Shown one piece after another: positions 1 through 7,565 of a stretch of 19,038 nt of DNA. The stretch comes from Scalindua sp964437425. GTDB lineage: Bacteria; Planctomycetota; Brocadiia; Brocadiales; Scalinduaceae. Both the position numbers and the translations under genes were made by a program. Within the stretch, counting starts at the first letter, position 1. Each line of letters starts with the position of its first letter. The stretch lies in contig CAYTGO010000060.1 of NCBI GenBank assembly GCA_964437425.1, positions 1-19,038 of the forward strand, written 5' to 3'. A model generated the notes under the pieces. That model did not search any database. It was not told the origin of the DNA and worked only from the letters and a program-made list of their open reading frames with translations.

Positions 1-354
1 ACGTATTCAGGCGCTTCTACTACCTCAGCGGCAAAGACAGAAATTATCCATAATATCGATGTAAACGTTAAGGAAGAACATGTACTTATTGTAGACGATA
101 TACTGGATACCGGTAAGACGCTTTCCGAAATTATACGGATGCTCACAGAATATAATCCGCTATCAATAAAAGTATGCATTCTCCTCAATAAAAGGGCAAG
201 GAGGGAGAGAGAGATAGAGCCGGATTATTGTTGCTTTGAAATTGAGGATAAATTTGTAGTAGGTTACGGCCTTGATTTTGACAATAGGTACAGGAATTTA
301 CCTTATGTTGCTGTTTTGAGAGACAGTATAATGATTGCACCAAAAACCCTTTGA
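1..354 (+). CDS. hpt: Hypoxanthine (guanine) phosphoribosyltransferase, 3' part
   Basis: The reading frame is open from the first base of the window, so the start lies upstream. About 117 residues are visible. The enzyme transfers phosphoribosyl from PRPP to hypoxanthine or guanine in cytoplasmic purine salvage. The type I PRTase PRPP-binding loop is clear at visible residues 33-45 (VLIVDDILDTGKT, with the two acidic residues before the TGKT turn). It is followed by LLNKRARR, where the Lys normally contacts the purine, and by VVGYGLDFDNRYRNLPYV, a signature near the HPRT C-terminus. The end of the protein matches where HPRT normally stops, so only the N-terminal part is missing. The downstream gene is 143 bases away, so the two are not tightly coupled. 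I am confident of the family; the preference for hypoxanthine over guanine cannot be read from this fragment. Confidence 0.92.
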   Translation, partial: TYSGASTTSAAKTEIIHNIDVNVKEEHVLIVDDILDTGKTLSEIIRMLTEYNPLSIKVCILLNKRARREREIEPDYCCFEIEDKFVVGYGLDFDNRYRNLPYVAVLRDSIMIAPKTL

Positions 355-396
355 ACTCAAAAAGTTATAGCAATTCTCAGATACTTTATCTACAAT

Positions 397-415
397 CCCT
401 GGTTGTGTACCAGGG
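397..415 (+). other. Small perfect hairpin between hpt and parA
   Basis: CCCTGGT and ACCAGGG form a 7-bp perfect stem around a TGTGT loop, 43 bases after the hpt stop. No T-run follows on either strand, so it does not look like a standard intrinsic terminator. It could be a weak or Rho-assisted 3' end of hpt, or an operator-like site. The rest of the 355-497 spacer shows no convincing promoter boxes. Confidence 0.35.
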
Positions 416-484
416 CAAAACATATTCTTGTATGTTGTTGGTGATGGTGGGGATATAGAAGTTCTTAAAAGTATATAAAACAGT

Positions 485-492
485 AAAAGGAG
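485..492 (+). promoter_or_regulatory. Ribosome binding site deciding the TTG start of parA
   Basis: AAAAGGAG lies five bases before the TTG at 498. No ATG in frame occurs near the beginning, and the Walker A motif begins only ten residues in. This Shine-Dalgarno sequence therefore fixes the unusual TTG as the start. Confidence 0.75.
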
Positions 493-497
493 TTCGG

Positions 498-1364
498 TTG
501 AGAACTATAGCACTAATAAATCAAAAGGGTGGTGTCGGCAAAACAACGACAGCCGTAAATTTATGCGCCTGTCTTGCAAAGCTTGGCAAGAGGGTGGTAC
601 TAATAGATCTCGATCCTCAGGGTAATTCAAGTTCATGGATGGGAATAGATATTTATAATCTGCACAAATCAATGTTTAATGTATTTAATGACGAAATGCC
701 TATAAGTGAGATTTTACACGATACATGTGTGGAAAATATGTGGATTGCCCCGTCAAATGTCACTCTGGCTGCAGTTGAACGAACATTAGCAAACAAGCTG
801 GAAAACGATACGATATTGAAAAAAAGTATTGATATTCTAAAGGACCACTATCTGCATAGTAATTGCCGTGCAGAGTATATCATTCTGGATTGCCCACCTT
901 CGCTTGGACTACTTACCGTTAACGCGCTATCAGCAGTGAGGGAGGTTTTTATTCCGCTGGAAACAAAGGTAATGGCTCTTAATGGTCTGGTTACTTTGAT
1001 TAATACGGTGAATCTGGTCAAGGACACCCTCAACCCACTTCTTGAAGTTACAGGAATTATTGCCTGTATGTTTGATAAAAGAACAAACCTGAGCAATAAG
1101 GTGGTGGAAAAGATCAGTGATAAGTTTCATGATAAGTTGTTCAAGTCTATTATCCGGGAGAACACACAGCTTGCGGAATGCCCTATTTCCGGACAGCCGA
1201 TTACCATGTACGCGCCTGATAGCCGCGGTACACAGGATTATATGGATCTGGCAAGAGAGGTTATCGGGTCTACGGGAGAGATTCATGTCAGTAATTATAC
1301 TACCGAAGGGGAGAGAGATGTTACCCGGCATTATAACGGTGGTGAAGACAGTATAAATGAATAA
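498..1364 (+). CDS. parA: ParA/Soj-type chromosome-partitioning ATPase
   Basis: This is a 288-residue protein of the ParA/MinD P-loop family, which binds ATP and DNA and usually drives segregation of ParB-parS complexes on the nucleoid. The deviant Walker A motif KGGVGKTT is at residues 10-17, with the ParA-specific first Lys. The Walker A' region DLDPQGNSS follows near residue 37, and the Walker B region DCPPSLGLLTVNAL lies near residue 131. Length is typical of chromosomal Soj (about 250-290), with a polar tail of about 30 residues that looks disordered. Translation starts at TTG. The TAA stop shares its last base with the ATG of the threonine aldolase gene, so the two are translationally coupled. 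No parB gene follows and no parS-like palindrome was recognised here. The protein may therefore be a stand-alone (orphan) ParA, or its parB may lie elsewhere. The family call is firm; a role in chromosome segregation rather than positioning of another cargo is inferred. Confidence 0.88.
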   Translation: MRTIALINQKGGVGKTTTAVNLCACLAKLGKRVVLIDLDPQGNSSSWMGIDIYNLHKSMFNVFNDEMPISEILHDTCVENMWIAPSNVTLAAVERTLANKLENDTILKKSIDILKDHYLHSNCRAEYIILDCPPSLGLLTVNALSAVREVFIPLETKVMALNGLVTLINTVNLVKDTLNPLLEVTGIIACMFDKRTNLSNKVVEKISDKFHDKLFKSIIRENTQLAECPISGQPITMYAPDSRGTQDYMDLAREVIGSTGEIHVSNYTTEGERDVTRHYNGGEDSINE

Positions 1365-2404
1365 TGCGAATTGTCGATCTGCGAAGTGATACAGTTACCA
1401 GGCCTACACTAAAGATGCGTCAGGTCATGAAGGATGCGGAGGTAGGTGATGATGGATTTGGTGACGATCCTACCACAAACAGGTTTGAAAAAATTGCCGC
1501 TGACTGTGTTGGGAAGGAAGACGCCCTTTTTGTCCCCAGTGGCACAATGGGGAACTTGATCGCAATAATGGTGCATGCAAAGCCCGGTGAAGGTTTGATA
1601 TGTGATAAATTTGCACATATAAATACACTGGTAGCCGGTAACACAGCTGCGTTAACCGGAACAACAATATGTCCCCTCGATGTAGATGAATCGGGTTATT
1701 TTGATCTGAATGAGCTTGAATCAAACATTAACCTGGATAATATGCAATTCCCTAGAACATCCCTCATTGTCCTCGAAAACAGCAACAACCTGGCAGGCGG
1801 AACAGTGGTGACGCCTGAAGAGACATCTGAAATATACAAAATTGCAAAGAGACACAATCTGAATTTTCATCTGGATGGTGCAAGGGTTTTCAATTCTGCA
1901 ATTGCTCAGGGTGTTGATATTGTCGAGTTAACCGGGGATTGTGATTCCGTTATGTTTTGCCTCTCGAAGGGATTGGCATCACCTGTGGGTTCTATTATAG
2001 CGGGTACGAAAGAATTTATAAAAGAAGCTCGACGCATCAGGAAGATGTTGGGAGGTGTTATGCGGCAGACAGGGATCCTTGCGGCTTGTGGTATTATTTC
2101 GCTAGAGGAAATGATTGATAGGTTGGCAGAGGACCATGATAATGCAAAATACCTTGCCAATGGTCTTGAGGGAATAGATGGCTTCACTATTAATCTAAAA
2201 ACCGTACAAACAAATATTATCTGTTTCAAATTTGAACTACCAAAGCTGAGTTGTAAGGAATTTGTGGATAATATTGCCAAAAAAGGTATTTGTGTTGTCC
2301 ATCTTTATAAAGATTCTGGAAGAATGGTCACGCATAAGGACCTGAATAGATCTGACGTTAATTATGCTCTGGAAATGTTTAAAGAGACAGTTTCTGAGAG
2401 CTGA
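1364..2404 (+). CDS. ltaE: Low-specificity L-threonine aldolase (PLP enzyme)
   Basis: This 346-residue fold-type I PLP enzyme of the beta-eliminating lyase/threonine aldolase family cleaves L-threonine or L-allo-threonine to glycine and acetaldehyde in the cytoplasm. The start MRIVDLRSDTVTRPT is the classic N-terminus of the family. HLDGAR has the Asp (D171) that pairs with the PLP pyridine nitrogen. LSKGL contains the Schiff-base lysine K202, and the following GSIIAGT stretch is also typical. The glycine-rich segment after PSGTMGN binds the cofactor phosphate. Length is normal (330-350). The ATG overlaps the parA stop by one base, so it is probably the second gene of a two-gene unit, although no functional link to ParA is obvious. 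Confidence in the family is high. Whether it prefers the threo or allo isomer cannot be judged. Confidence 0.92.
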   Translation: MRIVDLRSDTVTRPTLKMRQVMKDAEVGDDGFGDDPTTNRFEKIAADCVGKEDALFVPSGTMGNLIAIMVHAKPGEGLICDKFAHINTLVAGNTAALTGTTICPLDVDESGYFDLNELESNINLDNMQFPRTSLIVLENSNNLAGGTVVTPEETSEIYKIAKRHNLNFHLDGARVFNSAIAQGVDIVELTGDCDSVMFCLSKGLASPVGSIIAGTKEFIKEARRIRKMLGGVMRQTGILAACGIISLEEMIDRLAEDHDNAKYLANGLEGIDGFTINLKTVQTNIICFKFELPKLSCKEFVDNIAKKGICVVHLYKDSGRMVTHKDLNRSDVNYALEMFKETVSES

Positions 2405-2478
2405 ATTAAGAAACCCTACAGCTACAAATGCCATCTCCTGAATAAGTTACCCTATCATGGATTACCATATCAAGCGCT

Positions 2479-2493
2479 CCTATATAGTATAGG
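2479..2493 (+). other. Short palindrome in the ltaE-nuoA spacer
   Basis: CCTATA-TAG-TATAGG is a perfect 6-bp inverted repeat with a three-base centre, in the 203-base spacer (2405-2607) that follows the threonine aldolase gene. It could be an operator or a weak terminator stem; no T-run follows. The remainder of the spacer is AT-rich, with only tentative promoter elements. Confidence 0.25.
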
Positions 2494-2547
2494 GATCGTG
2501 TAAAATATTTTGATTTACTAATCTGTTATTTATGATAAAATTCTGAG

Positions 2548-2575
2548 TTGTACAGTTTTCGACGAGAACAATAAT
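2548..2575 (+). promoter_or_regulatory. Tentative sigma-70-like promoter for the nuo operon
   Basis: TTGTAC (2548-2553, a partial match to the -35 box) and AATAAT (2570-2575, five of six matches to the -10 box) are separated by 16 bases. They lie about 30 bases before the nuoA ATG. This is the natural place for the operon promoter, because all later nuo genes are tightly packed. In such AT-rich DNA chance matches are common. An alternative pair is TTGATT (2510-2515) with TATGAT (2531-2536), but its spacing is only 15. Confidence 0.2.
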
Positions 2576-2607
2576 TTTAATTATAAATATAGGAATAATA
2601 ACTGCTT

Positions 2608-2964
2608 ATGTTAGTAAGTTACCTTCCAATCTTGATTCTGCTTTTAGTGGTAATGGGGTTTGCCGTTTCTAACCTCATTCTATCCGCTTCTGTCGGCCGC
2701 CAGAAGCCGTCTGCTGAAAAGCTTTCCCCGTACGAATGTGGTGTAGAACCAACAGGTACGGCGAGAGAGCGTTTTTCTGTCAAATTTTATCTAATTGCAA
2801 TGCTTTTTGTTGTATTTGATATCGAGGTAGTATTTCTTTATCCCTGGGCAGTTGCATTTAAGTCGTTAAAAATATTTGGTTTAATTGAAATGGCAATATT
2901 CATATTGATTTTGCTGTTTTGCTATGTATATATCTGGAAGCGAGGGGGCCTTGAATGGGAATAG
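2608..2964 (+). CDS. nuoA: NADH-quinone oxidoreductase subunit A
   Basis: This 118-residue membrane subunit of complex I helps form the quinone-channel region with NuoH, J and K. Three hydrophobic helices are visible: residues about 5-27, 60-85 and 90-112. The first matrix-side loop has the family signature KLSPYECGVEPTG, including the conserved Cys that reports the active/deactive state in mitochondrial homologues. It is followed by FSVKFYLIAMLFVVFDIEVVFLYPW, whose acidic residues sit in the second helix. Length is typical. It is the first gene of the operon; its last ten bases overlap the beginning of nuoB. The ribosome binding site is weak (AGGA about 13 bases upstream). The identification is certain. 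Confidence 0.96.
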   Translation: MLVSYLPILILLLVVMGFAVSNLILSASVGRQKPSAEKLSPYECGVEPTGTARERFSVKFYLIAMLFVVFDIEVVFLYPWAVAFKSLKIFGLIEMAIFILILLFCYVYIWKRGGLEWE

Positions 2965-3440
2965 AGACAGTTTTTGGAGATAACATACTTACTACAAATA
3001 TTGACAAGGTGGTTAACTGGGCCAGGAAAAATTCACTTTGGCCCATGCCTTTCGGTTTAGCATGTTGTGCCATCGAAATGATGTCTTCAGTGGCACCCAG
3101 GTATGATCTTGCCAGGTTTGGGGCTGAAGTATTCAGATTTTCACCGCGGCAGTCTGACTTGATGATAGTTGCCGGTACTGTGACATATAAAATGGCAGAT
3201 GTGACGAGGAAAATTTACGACCAGATGCCGGAGCCCAAATGGGTAATCGCAATGGGCGCTTGCGCATCTTCCGGTGGGATCTTTGATACTTACGCAACCG
3301 TTCAAGGCGTGGACGAAATTGTTCCTGTTGATATCTATTTACCGGGATGCCCACCAAGACCAGAAGCTTTGATTCATGCAGTAATGGAATTGCAGGAGAA
3401 GATCAAAGGGGAGTCTGTTCTGGATAATCCAGGTAGGTAA
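2955..3440 (+). CDS. nuoB: NADH-quinone oxidoreductase subunit B (N2 cluster)
   Basis: This 161-residue hydrophilic subunit carries the terminal [4Fe-4S] cluster N2, which reduces quinone. The four ligands are visible: the adjacent pair C37-C38 in GLACCAIEMM, C103 in GACASSGG and C132 in LPGCPPRPEALI. The conserved APRYDLARFGAE and RQSDLMIVAGTVTYKMA stretches are intact. Length is on the short side of normal, without long extensions. Its ATG lies inside the end of nuoA (ten-base overlap), behind a GGGGG-rich Shine-Dalgarno sequence at about 2943-2947, which suggests coupled translation. It sits at the junction of the peripheral and membrane arms with NuoD and NuoI. The identification is certain. 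Confidence 0.97.
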   Translation: MGIETVFGDNILTTNIDKVVNWARKNSLWPMPFGLACCAIEMMSSVAPRYDLARFGAEVFRFSPRQSDLMIVAGTVTYKMADVTRKIYDQMPEPKWVIAMGACASSGGIFDTYATVQGVDEIVPVDIYLPGCPPRPEALIHAVMELQEKIKGESVLDNPGR

Positions 3441-3483
3441 CTAGTTTACATTAACTTAGTACTACTAATATAGAGTTAAAACC

Positions 3484-3987
3484 ATGACTGAAGATGCCAC
3501 GATAGGAAAAAGATTAAAAGCGAAGTTTCCTGACGCAGTAATAGGCGGGAAATCATTCAGAGGTGAATTGACCATAAATATAAATAAGGATTATATACAA
3601 AGAGCTGCAAAATTTCTCTGCGAGGATAAAGAATCAGATTTTGATTATCTTTCAGACTTGTGTGGTGTAGATTTGTCCCGTTTAGAACGTAGCAATAACT
3701 TTCAAGTGGTTTATCATCTATATTCTATAAAATTGAATCACAGAGTGCGGCTCAAAGTGAAAATACCCGCTTCGAATCCAAATATAGATACTGTTACAAA
3801 TGTCTGGAAGACGGCAGACTGGCATGAGAGAGAAGCTTACGATATGTTTGGCATAATCTTTAATGGTCATCCGAATTTACAGAGAATTCTAACGCCGGAA
3901 GGTTTTGAAGGTCATCCTTTGAGAAAAGATTATCCTCTTAAAGGCAGGCAACCGGAAACACTAAAGGGTATTTACCGAAAAGGATAA
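3484..3987 (+). CDS. nuoC: NADH-quinone oxidoreductase subunit C (30 kDa)
   Basis: This 167-residue peripheral-arm subunit has a structural role and no cofactors. The diagnostic block WHEREAYDMFGI (residues 113-124) is followed by HPNLQRILTPEGFEGHPLRKDYPLKG near the C-terminus, matching the 30-kDa subunit signature. An N-terminal alpha/beta domain precedes it. nuoC is a separate gene and is not fused to nuoD, unlike in E. coli. The 43-base spacer from nuoB contains a weak inverted repeat (TTAACT/AGTTAA), and only a poor ribosome binding site is seen. The stop is followed after two bases by the nuoD start, so C and D are likely translated together. Confidence 0.95.
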   Translation: MTEDATIGKRLKAKFPDAVIGGKSFRGELTININKDYIQRAAKFLCEDKESDFDYLSDLCGVDLSRLERSNNFQVVYHLYSIKLNHRVRLKVKIPASNPNIDTVTNVWKTADWHEREAYDMFGIIFNGHPNLQRILTPEGFEGHPLRKDYPLKGRQPETLKGIYRKG

Positions 3988-3989
3988 TA

Positions 3990-5171
3990 ATGACGGCAGC
4001 TACAACTGAGCAGGTAATGACCATTAATATGGGCCCACAGCATCCCAGTACGCATGGTGTTTTGCGACTACTACTGGAGCTGGACGGCGAAACTGTAGTT
4101 AAGGTTACGCCTGATATCGGGTATCTTCACCGTGGTATAGAAAAACTAGCGGAACATAAGACATACCATCAGTTTATTCCTCTTACCGATCGTCTGGACT
4201 ATCTGGCTCCAATGTCTAATAATATGGGGTATGCTCTTGCGGTAGAGAAGTTGCTGAATATAAAAGTTCCCAAGAGAGCACAATATATAAGAGTCATCCT
4301 GTGTGAGCTTACCAGGATGTCATCACACCTTTTGTGGCTGGCAACCCATGCGCTTGATATAGGCGCAATGACTGTCTTTTTCTACTGTTTCCGGGAGAGA
4401 GAAACGCTCAATGATCTTTTTGAAATGGTTGCCGGTGCACGAATGAACCTTTCATACATCAGGATAGGTGGCGTTGCAAAGGATTTGCCTGATGGCTTTA
4501 TTGAAAAGACAAGAGAATTTGTTAACGATTTTCTGGGCAGGTTAAGGGATTATGAAACCCTTTTGACAAAAAACAAGATATGGTTGATGAGGACAAAAGG
4601 GGTTGGAGTTATTTCTGCGGAAGATGCAATAAATTATGGATTGAGTGGGCCGTGTGTAAGGGGCTCAGGGGTCAGGTGGGACGTTAGAAAATCTGAGCCA
4701 TATTCATCATATGACGAGATGGATTTTATTGTACCCGTTGGTAGAAATGGTGACGTATACGATCGATATCTGGTAAGGCTTGAAGAGATGCGGCAGAGCA
4801 ATGAAATTACACGCCAGGCCATGGATAATCTTCCTGGTGGTGAATATATTGCAAACATACCTGATGTTGCTTTACCGAAAAAAGAAAATCTCAAGCAAAG
4901 TATGGAGTCTCTCATTCACCATTTTAAAGTTGTAACCGGCGGTATTTGTCCGCCGGCTGGTGAAGTATATGCCTGCGTAGAAGCTCCAAAGGGTGAACTT
5001 GGATATTACATAGTCAGTGACGGAACGAAGAATCCCTATAGAATAAAAATCAGGCCTCCTTCGTTTGTTAACTTAGAGGCGATTGAAAAGATGGTAGTTG
5101 GTAGCCTGCTTGCTGATGTGGTTGCTGTAATCGGAAGTTTGGATATTGTCTTAGGCGAAATAGACCGTTAG
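3990..5171 (+). CDS. nuoD: NADH-quinone oxidoreductase subunit D (49 kDa)
   Basis: This 393-residue subunit forms the quinone-reduction cavity with NuoB and NuoH. The start shows MGPQHPSTHGVLRL, with H22 corresponding to the quinone-binding His of the Thermus protein (H38). Y71 in DRLDYLAPM falls at exactly the same spacing as Thermus Tyr87, so the quinone headgroup ligands are conserved. Other family blocks are GDVYDRYLVRLEEMRQS, PKGELGYYIVSDG and the C-terminal end VVAVIGSLDIVLGEIDR. [NiFe]-hydrogenase nickel-ligand CxxC pairs are absent, so this is not a hydrogenase large subunit. Length is normal for an unfused NuoD. The start codon lies two bases after nuoC. The identification is certain. 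Confidence 0.97.
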   Translation: MTAATTEQVMTINMGPQHPSTHGVLRLLLELDGETVVKVTPDIGYLHRGIEKLAEHKTYHQFIPLTDRLDYLAPMSNNMGYALAVEKLLNIKVPKRAQYIRVILCELTRMSSHLLWLATHALDIGAMTVFFYCFRERETLNDLFEMVAGARMNLSYIRIGGVAKDLPDGFIEKTREFVNDFLGRLRDYETLLTKNKIWLMRTKGVGVISAEDAINYGLSGPCVRGSGVRWDVRKSEPYSSYDEMDFIVPVGRNGDVYDRYLVRLEEMRQSNEITRQAMDNLPGGEYIANIPDVALPKKENLKQSMESLIHHFKVVTGGICPPAGEVYACVEAPKGELGYYIVSDGTKNPYRIKIRPPSFVNLEAIEKMVVGSLLADVVAVIGSLDIVLGEIDR

Positions 5172-5191
5172 GTTTTTTGAGATTAAATAGA

Positions 5192-5686
5192 ATGGGTAAA
5201 AGAAAGAAACAGGTTGTGAAAGAGGAAGCTGTAGATTTATCCAAAGCGGAAGCAATTCTGGATAAATATGAGGGTGTAGACGGGTGTTTAATCCCTGTGT
5301 TACAGCAGATACAGAATGCATACGGTTATTTACAGGAACCGGCAATGAATCTTGTTTCAGAGCGATTAAATATAAGTGTTAGCGAGATTATTGGAGTTGC
5401 AACATTTTATGCTCAATTTCATCTGAAACCACGTGGTAAGCACATAATTAAAGTATGTTGTGGTACTGCGTGTCATGTGAAAAATGCCAAAAACCTTTCT
5501 GCCAGAATCGAGAAAAGATTTAAGATTAAAAAGGATGAAACTACTGAAGATAAAATGTTCACTTTTGAGGAAGTACCGTGTGTTGGTGCCTGTGGAATAG
5601 CCCCAGTTGTTGTCTTTGATAAGGATGTCCATGGCACTCTATCGCCGGACAAACTTGATGGCGTTTTGGATGGTTACACAAAGTAA
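5192..5686 (+). CDS. nuoE: NADH-quinone oxidoreductase subunit E (24 kDa, [2Fe-2S] N1a)
   Basis: This is a 164-residue thioredoxin-like ferredoxin. An N-terminal helical segment (about residues 10-60, with LIPVLQQIQNAYGYL and the ATFYAQF block) precedes the [2Fe-2S] domain. The cluster ligands are C89 and C94 (CCGTACH) and C130 and C134 (CVGACG), with spacings matching NuoE. An upstream in-frame TTG at 5177 would add five residues. I prefer ATG 5192 because it gives the common MGKRKKQ-like basic start. The gene is independent of the similar thioredoxin-like domains at the N-termini of the two following NuoF proteins, so this operon encodes three such domains. The cluster is thought to tune the flavin and quench excess electrons. 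The identification is certain; the exact start is less so. Confidence 0.93.
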   Translation: MGKRKKQVVKEEAVDLSKAEAILDKYEGVDGCLIPVLQQIQNAYGYLQEPAMNLVSERLNISVSEIIGVATFYAQFHLKPRGKHIIKVCCGTACHVKNAKNLSARIEKRFKIKKDETTEDKMFTFEEVPCVGACGIAPVVVFDKDVHGTLSPDKLDGVLDGYTK

Positions 5687-5739
5687 GAATTTAAGATGTA
5701 ATTAATATTCTAGGTATGTGTTAGTCTTCTAAAGAACAA

Positions 5740-7563
5740 ATGAGCGGCAGAACCAAAACCAGAAAAGTTCGAGCCAAAAGCAACAATAATGGCACATCAA
5801 CAATTTCTGTTTGCCTGGGCACGGGTGGAATTGCCGCAGGTGGAGATAAGGTATTTGCAGTATTTGAAAGAGAGATAAAAAAGAAGAAGCTGGATGCCGC
5901 TATCGGGAAGCGTGTATGTAAGACGGCAAAAACAGGCTGCAGGGGTTTGTGTGCCAAAGATGTACTTGTTGACATTAGTATACCCAGAACTAAGACCAAG
6001 ACGTATGAGAGGGTAACTGTCGATATGGTACCGCAGATAGTTGAAGATCATCTTATCAACAGTAAACCTGTAGAAAAGTGGCTGGCAAAGAACGATTATC
6101 ACAATTTTCATGCTCATCAGGAAAGGCTTGTACTGGGCAATTGCGGGACAATCAATCCTGAAGATATAGATGAGTATATTATAAAGGGTGGATACAAAGC
6201 ACTTCGAAGCGTATTGACCGGGATGACACCGCAAGATGTTATATCGGAAATAAGCAAATCCGGTCTTAGAGGTCGTGGTGGTGGTGGTTTTGAGACCGGT
6301 TGGAAGTGGGAATCTTGTGCTAAATATGATGATGATGAAAAATATATTGTCTGTAACGGAGACGAAGGTGACCCCGGGGCATTTATGGACAGGAGTATTA
6401 TGGAGGGAGATCCCCACGCGCTGCTGGAAGGTATGGTTATTGGGGGATATGCAATTGGTGCTACAAGCGGTTATATATACGTGCGTGCAGAGTACCCTCT
6501 GGCTGTCGAAAGGTTGCACATTGCTATTAAACAGGCAAAAGAGAATCGGTATCTGGGAGAGAAAATTCTTGGGAGTAAATATAGCCTGGATATCATTATC
6601 AAAGAAGGTGCGGGTGCGTTTGTCTGTGGAGAGTCTACGGCGCTGCAATTCTCGATTGAAGGTAAACGTGGTATGCCCAGGACCAGGCCTCCACAGTCAG
6701 TGGAAGCCGGTTTGTGGAATAAACCAACTTGCCTGAATAATGTTGAAACATTAGCTAATGTACCCATTATTATTAATCGTGGCGCAGCCTGGTATTCAAA
6801 TATAGGAACGGAAAAGAGTAAGGGTACAAAGATTTTTGCGCTTACGGGAAATGTTAAGAATACGGGACTAATTGAAGTTCCTATGGGTATAACCGTAAGA
6901 AAGATTGTGTTTGATATTGGTGGAGGTATTCCAAAAAAGAAAAAATTTAAAGCAGTACAGATAGGAGGGCCTTCCGGCGGGTGTTTGCCGGAAACATATC
7001 TTGATTCTCCCATAGATTTTGAATCATTAATAGAAGCTGGTGCTATGATGGGGTCTGGGAGCCTTGTTGTGGTTGATGAAACTACATGTATGGTTGATAT
7101 GGCGAGGTTCTTTCTGGAATTCTGTACTAGCGAATCCTGTGGTAAATGTCCTCCATGCAGGGTTGGTACTGTTCTTATGCTGGATATTCTTAACAGAATT
7201 ACACAGGGTGAAGGCAGGGAAGAGGATATTGATGTTTTAGAGGAGATGAGTGATGAGGTAAGGACGATGTCACTTTGTGGTTTGGGTCAGTCTGCACCAA
7301 ACCCGGTAAAGTCAACTCTCAGATATTTCCGTGATGAATATCTGGCACATATCAGGGATAAGGAGTGTCCGACCGCGTCGTGTGTTGCGCTTCATAAGTA
7401 CACGGTTGATCCTGGTAAATGTACAAAATGTACTCTTTGTATAAGAAATTGTCCGGTGGATGCGATATCCGGATCACGTGAAGAAGTTGCGTTTATTGAT
7501 AAAGAGAAGTGCATCGAGTGTAATTTGTGTTATGACAAATGTAATTTTATGGCAATTAAATAA
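5740..7563 (+). CDS. nuoF: HydB-like NADH-quinone oxidoreductase subunit F, copy 1
   Basis: This 607-residue flavoprotein is much longer than NuoF of E. coli or Thermus (about 440). Order of domains: a thioredoxin-like [2Fe-2S] domain (about residues 20-110), an FMN/nucleotide core (about 150-430), the N3-cluster helical domain, and a C-terminal double [4Fe-4S] ferredoxin. FMN-loop motifs GRGGGGFETGWKW (178-190) and NGDEGDPGAFMDR are present. The N3 ligands are C467, C470, C473 and C513. The ferredoxin ligands are C561/564/567/571 and C591/594/597/601. A linker with C543, C548 and H552 sits where related HydB proteins have a metal-binding hinge. In the first domain C25, C67 and C71 are present, but the expected second Cys is G30; C60 is extra. 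The canonical NADH-contact residues are changed: S192, S299, R316 and Q319. It is followed by a paralogue (86% identical over the last 430 residues by hand count). The ribosome binding site is weak. Confidence 0.93.
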   Translation: MSGRTKTRKVRAKSNNNGTSTISVCLGTGGIAAGGDKVFAVFEREIKKKKLDAAIGKRVCKTAKTGCRGLCAKDVLVDISIPRTKTKTYERVTVDMVPQIVEDHLINSKPVEKWLAKNDYHNFHAHQERLVLGNCGTINPEDIDEYIIKGGYKALRSVLTGMTPQDVISEISKSGLRGRGGGGFETGWKWESCAKYDDDEKYIVCNGDEGDPGAFMDRSIMEGDPHALLEGMVIGGYAIGATSGYIYVRAEYPLAVERLHIAIKQAKENRYLGEKILGSKYSLDIIIKEGAGAFVCGESTALQFSIEGKRGMPRTRPPQSVEAGLWNKPTCLNNVETLANVPIIINRGAAWYSNIGTEKSKGTKIFALTGNVKNTGLIEVPMGITVRKIVFDIGGGIPKKKKFKAVQIGGPSGGCLPETYLDSPIDFESLIEAGAMMGSGSLVVVDETTCMVDMARFFLEFCTSESCGKCPPCRVGTVLMLDILNRITQGEGREEDIDVLEEMSDEVRTMSLCGLGQSAPNPVKSTLRYFRDEYLAHIRDKECPTASCVALHKYTVDPGKCTKCTLCIRNCPVDAISGSREEVAFIDKEKCIECNLCYDKCNFMAIK

Positions 7564-7565
7564 TA

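Noticed and set aside
397..415. Intrinsic terminator for hpt
   Set aside because: Good stem, but no T-run follows on either strand; kept only as an unclassified hairpin.
3451..3479. Inverted repeat TTAACT/AGTTAA before nuoC
   Set aside because: Six AT-rich pairs around a 17-base loop are expected by chance in this composition.
5797..6648. Long open frame on the minus strand opposite nuoF copy 1 (283 codons)
   Set aside because: The + strand frame encodes a conserved, full-length NuoF. The minus-strand protein has low-complexity runs that mirror the GGT repeats and no recognisable domain.
6471..7013. Minus-strand open frame opposite nuoF copy 1, with a similar one at 8370-8945 opposite copy 2
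   Set aside because: The two antisense proteins resemble each other only because the sense genes are paralogues; no independent start signals or known family.
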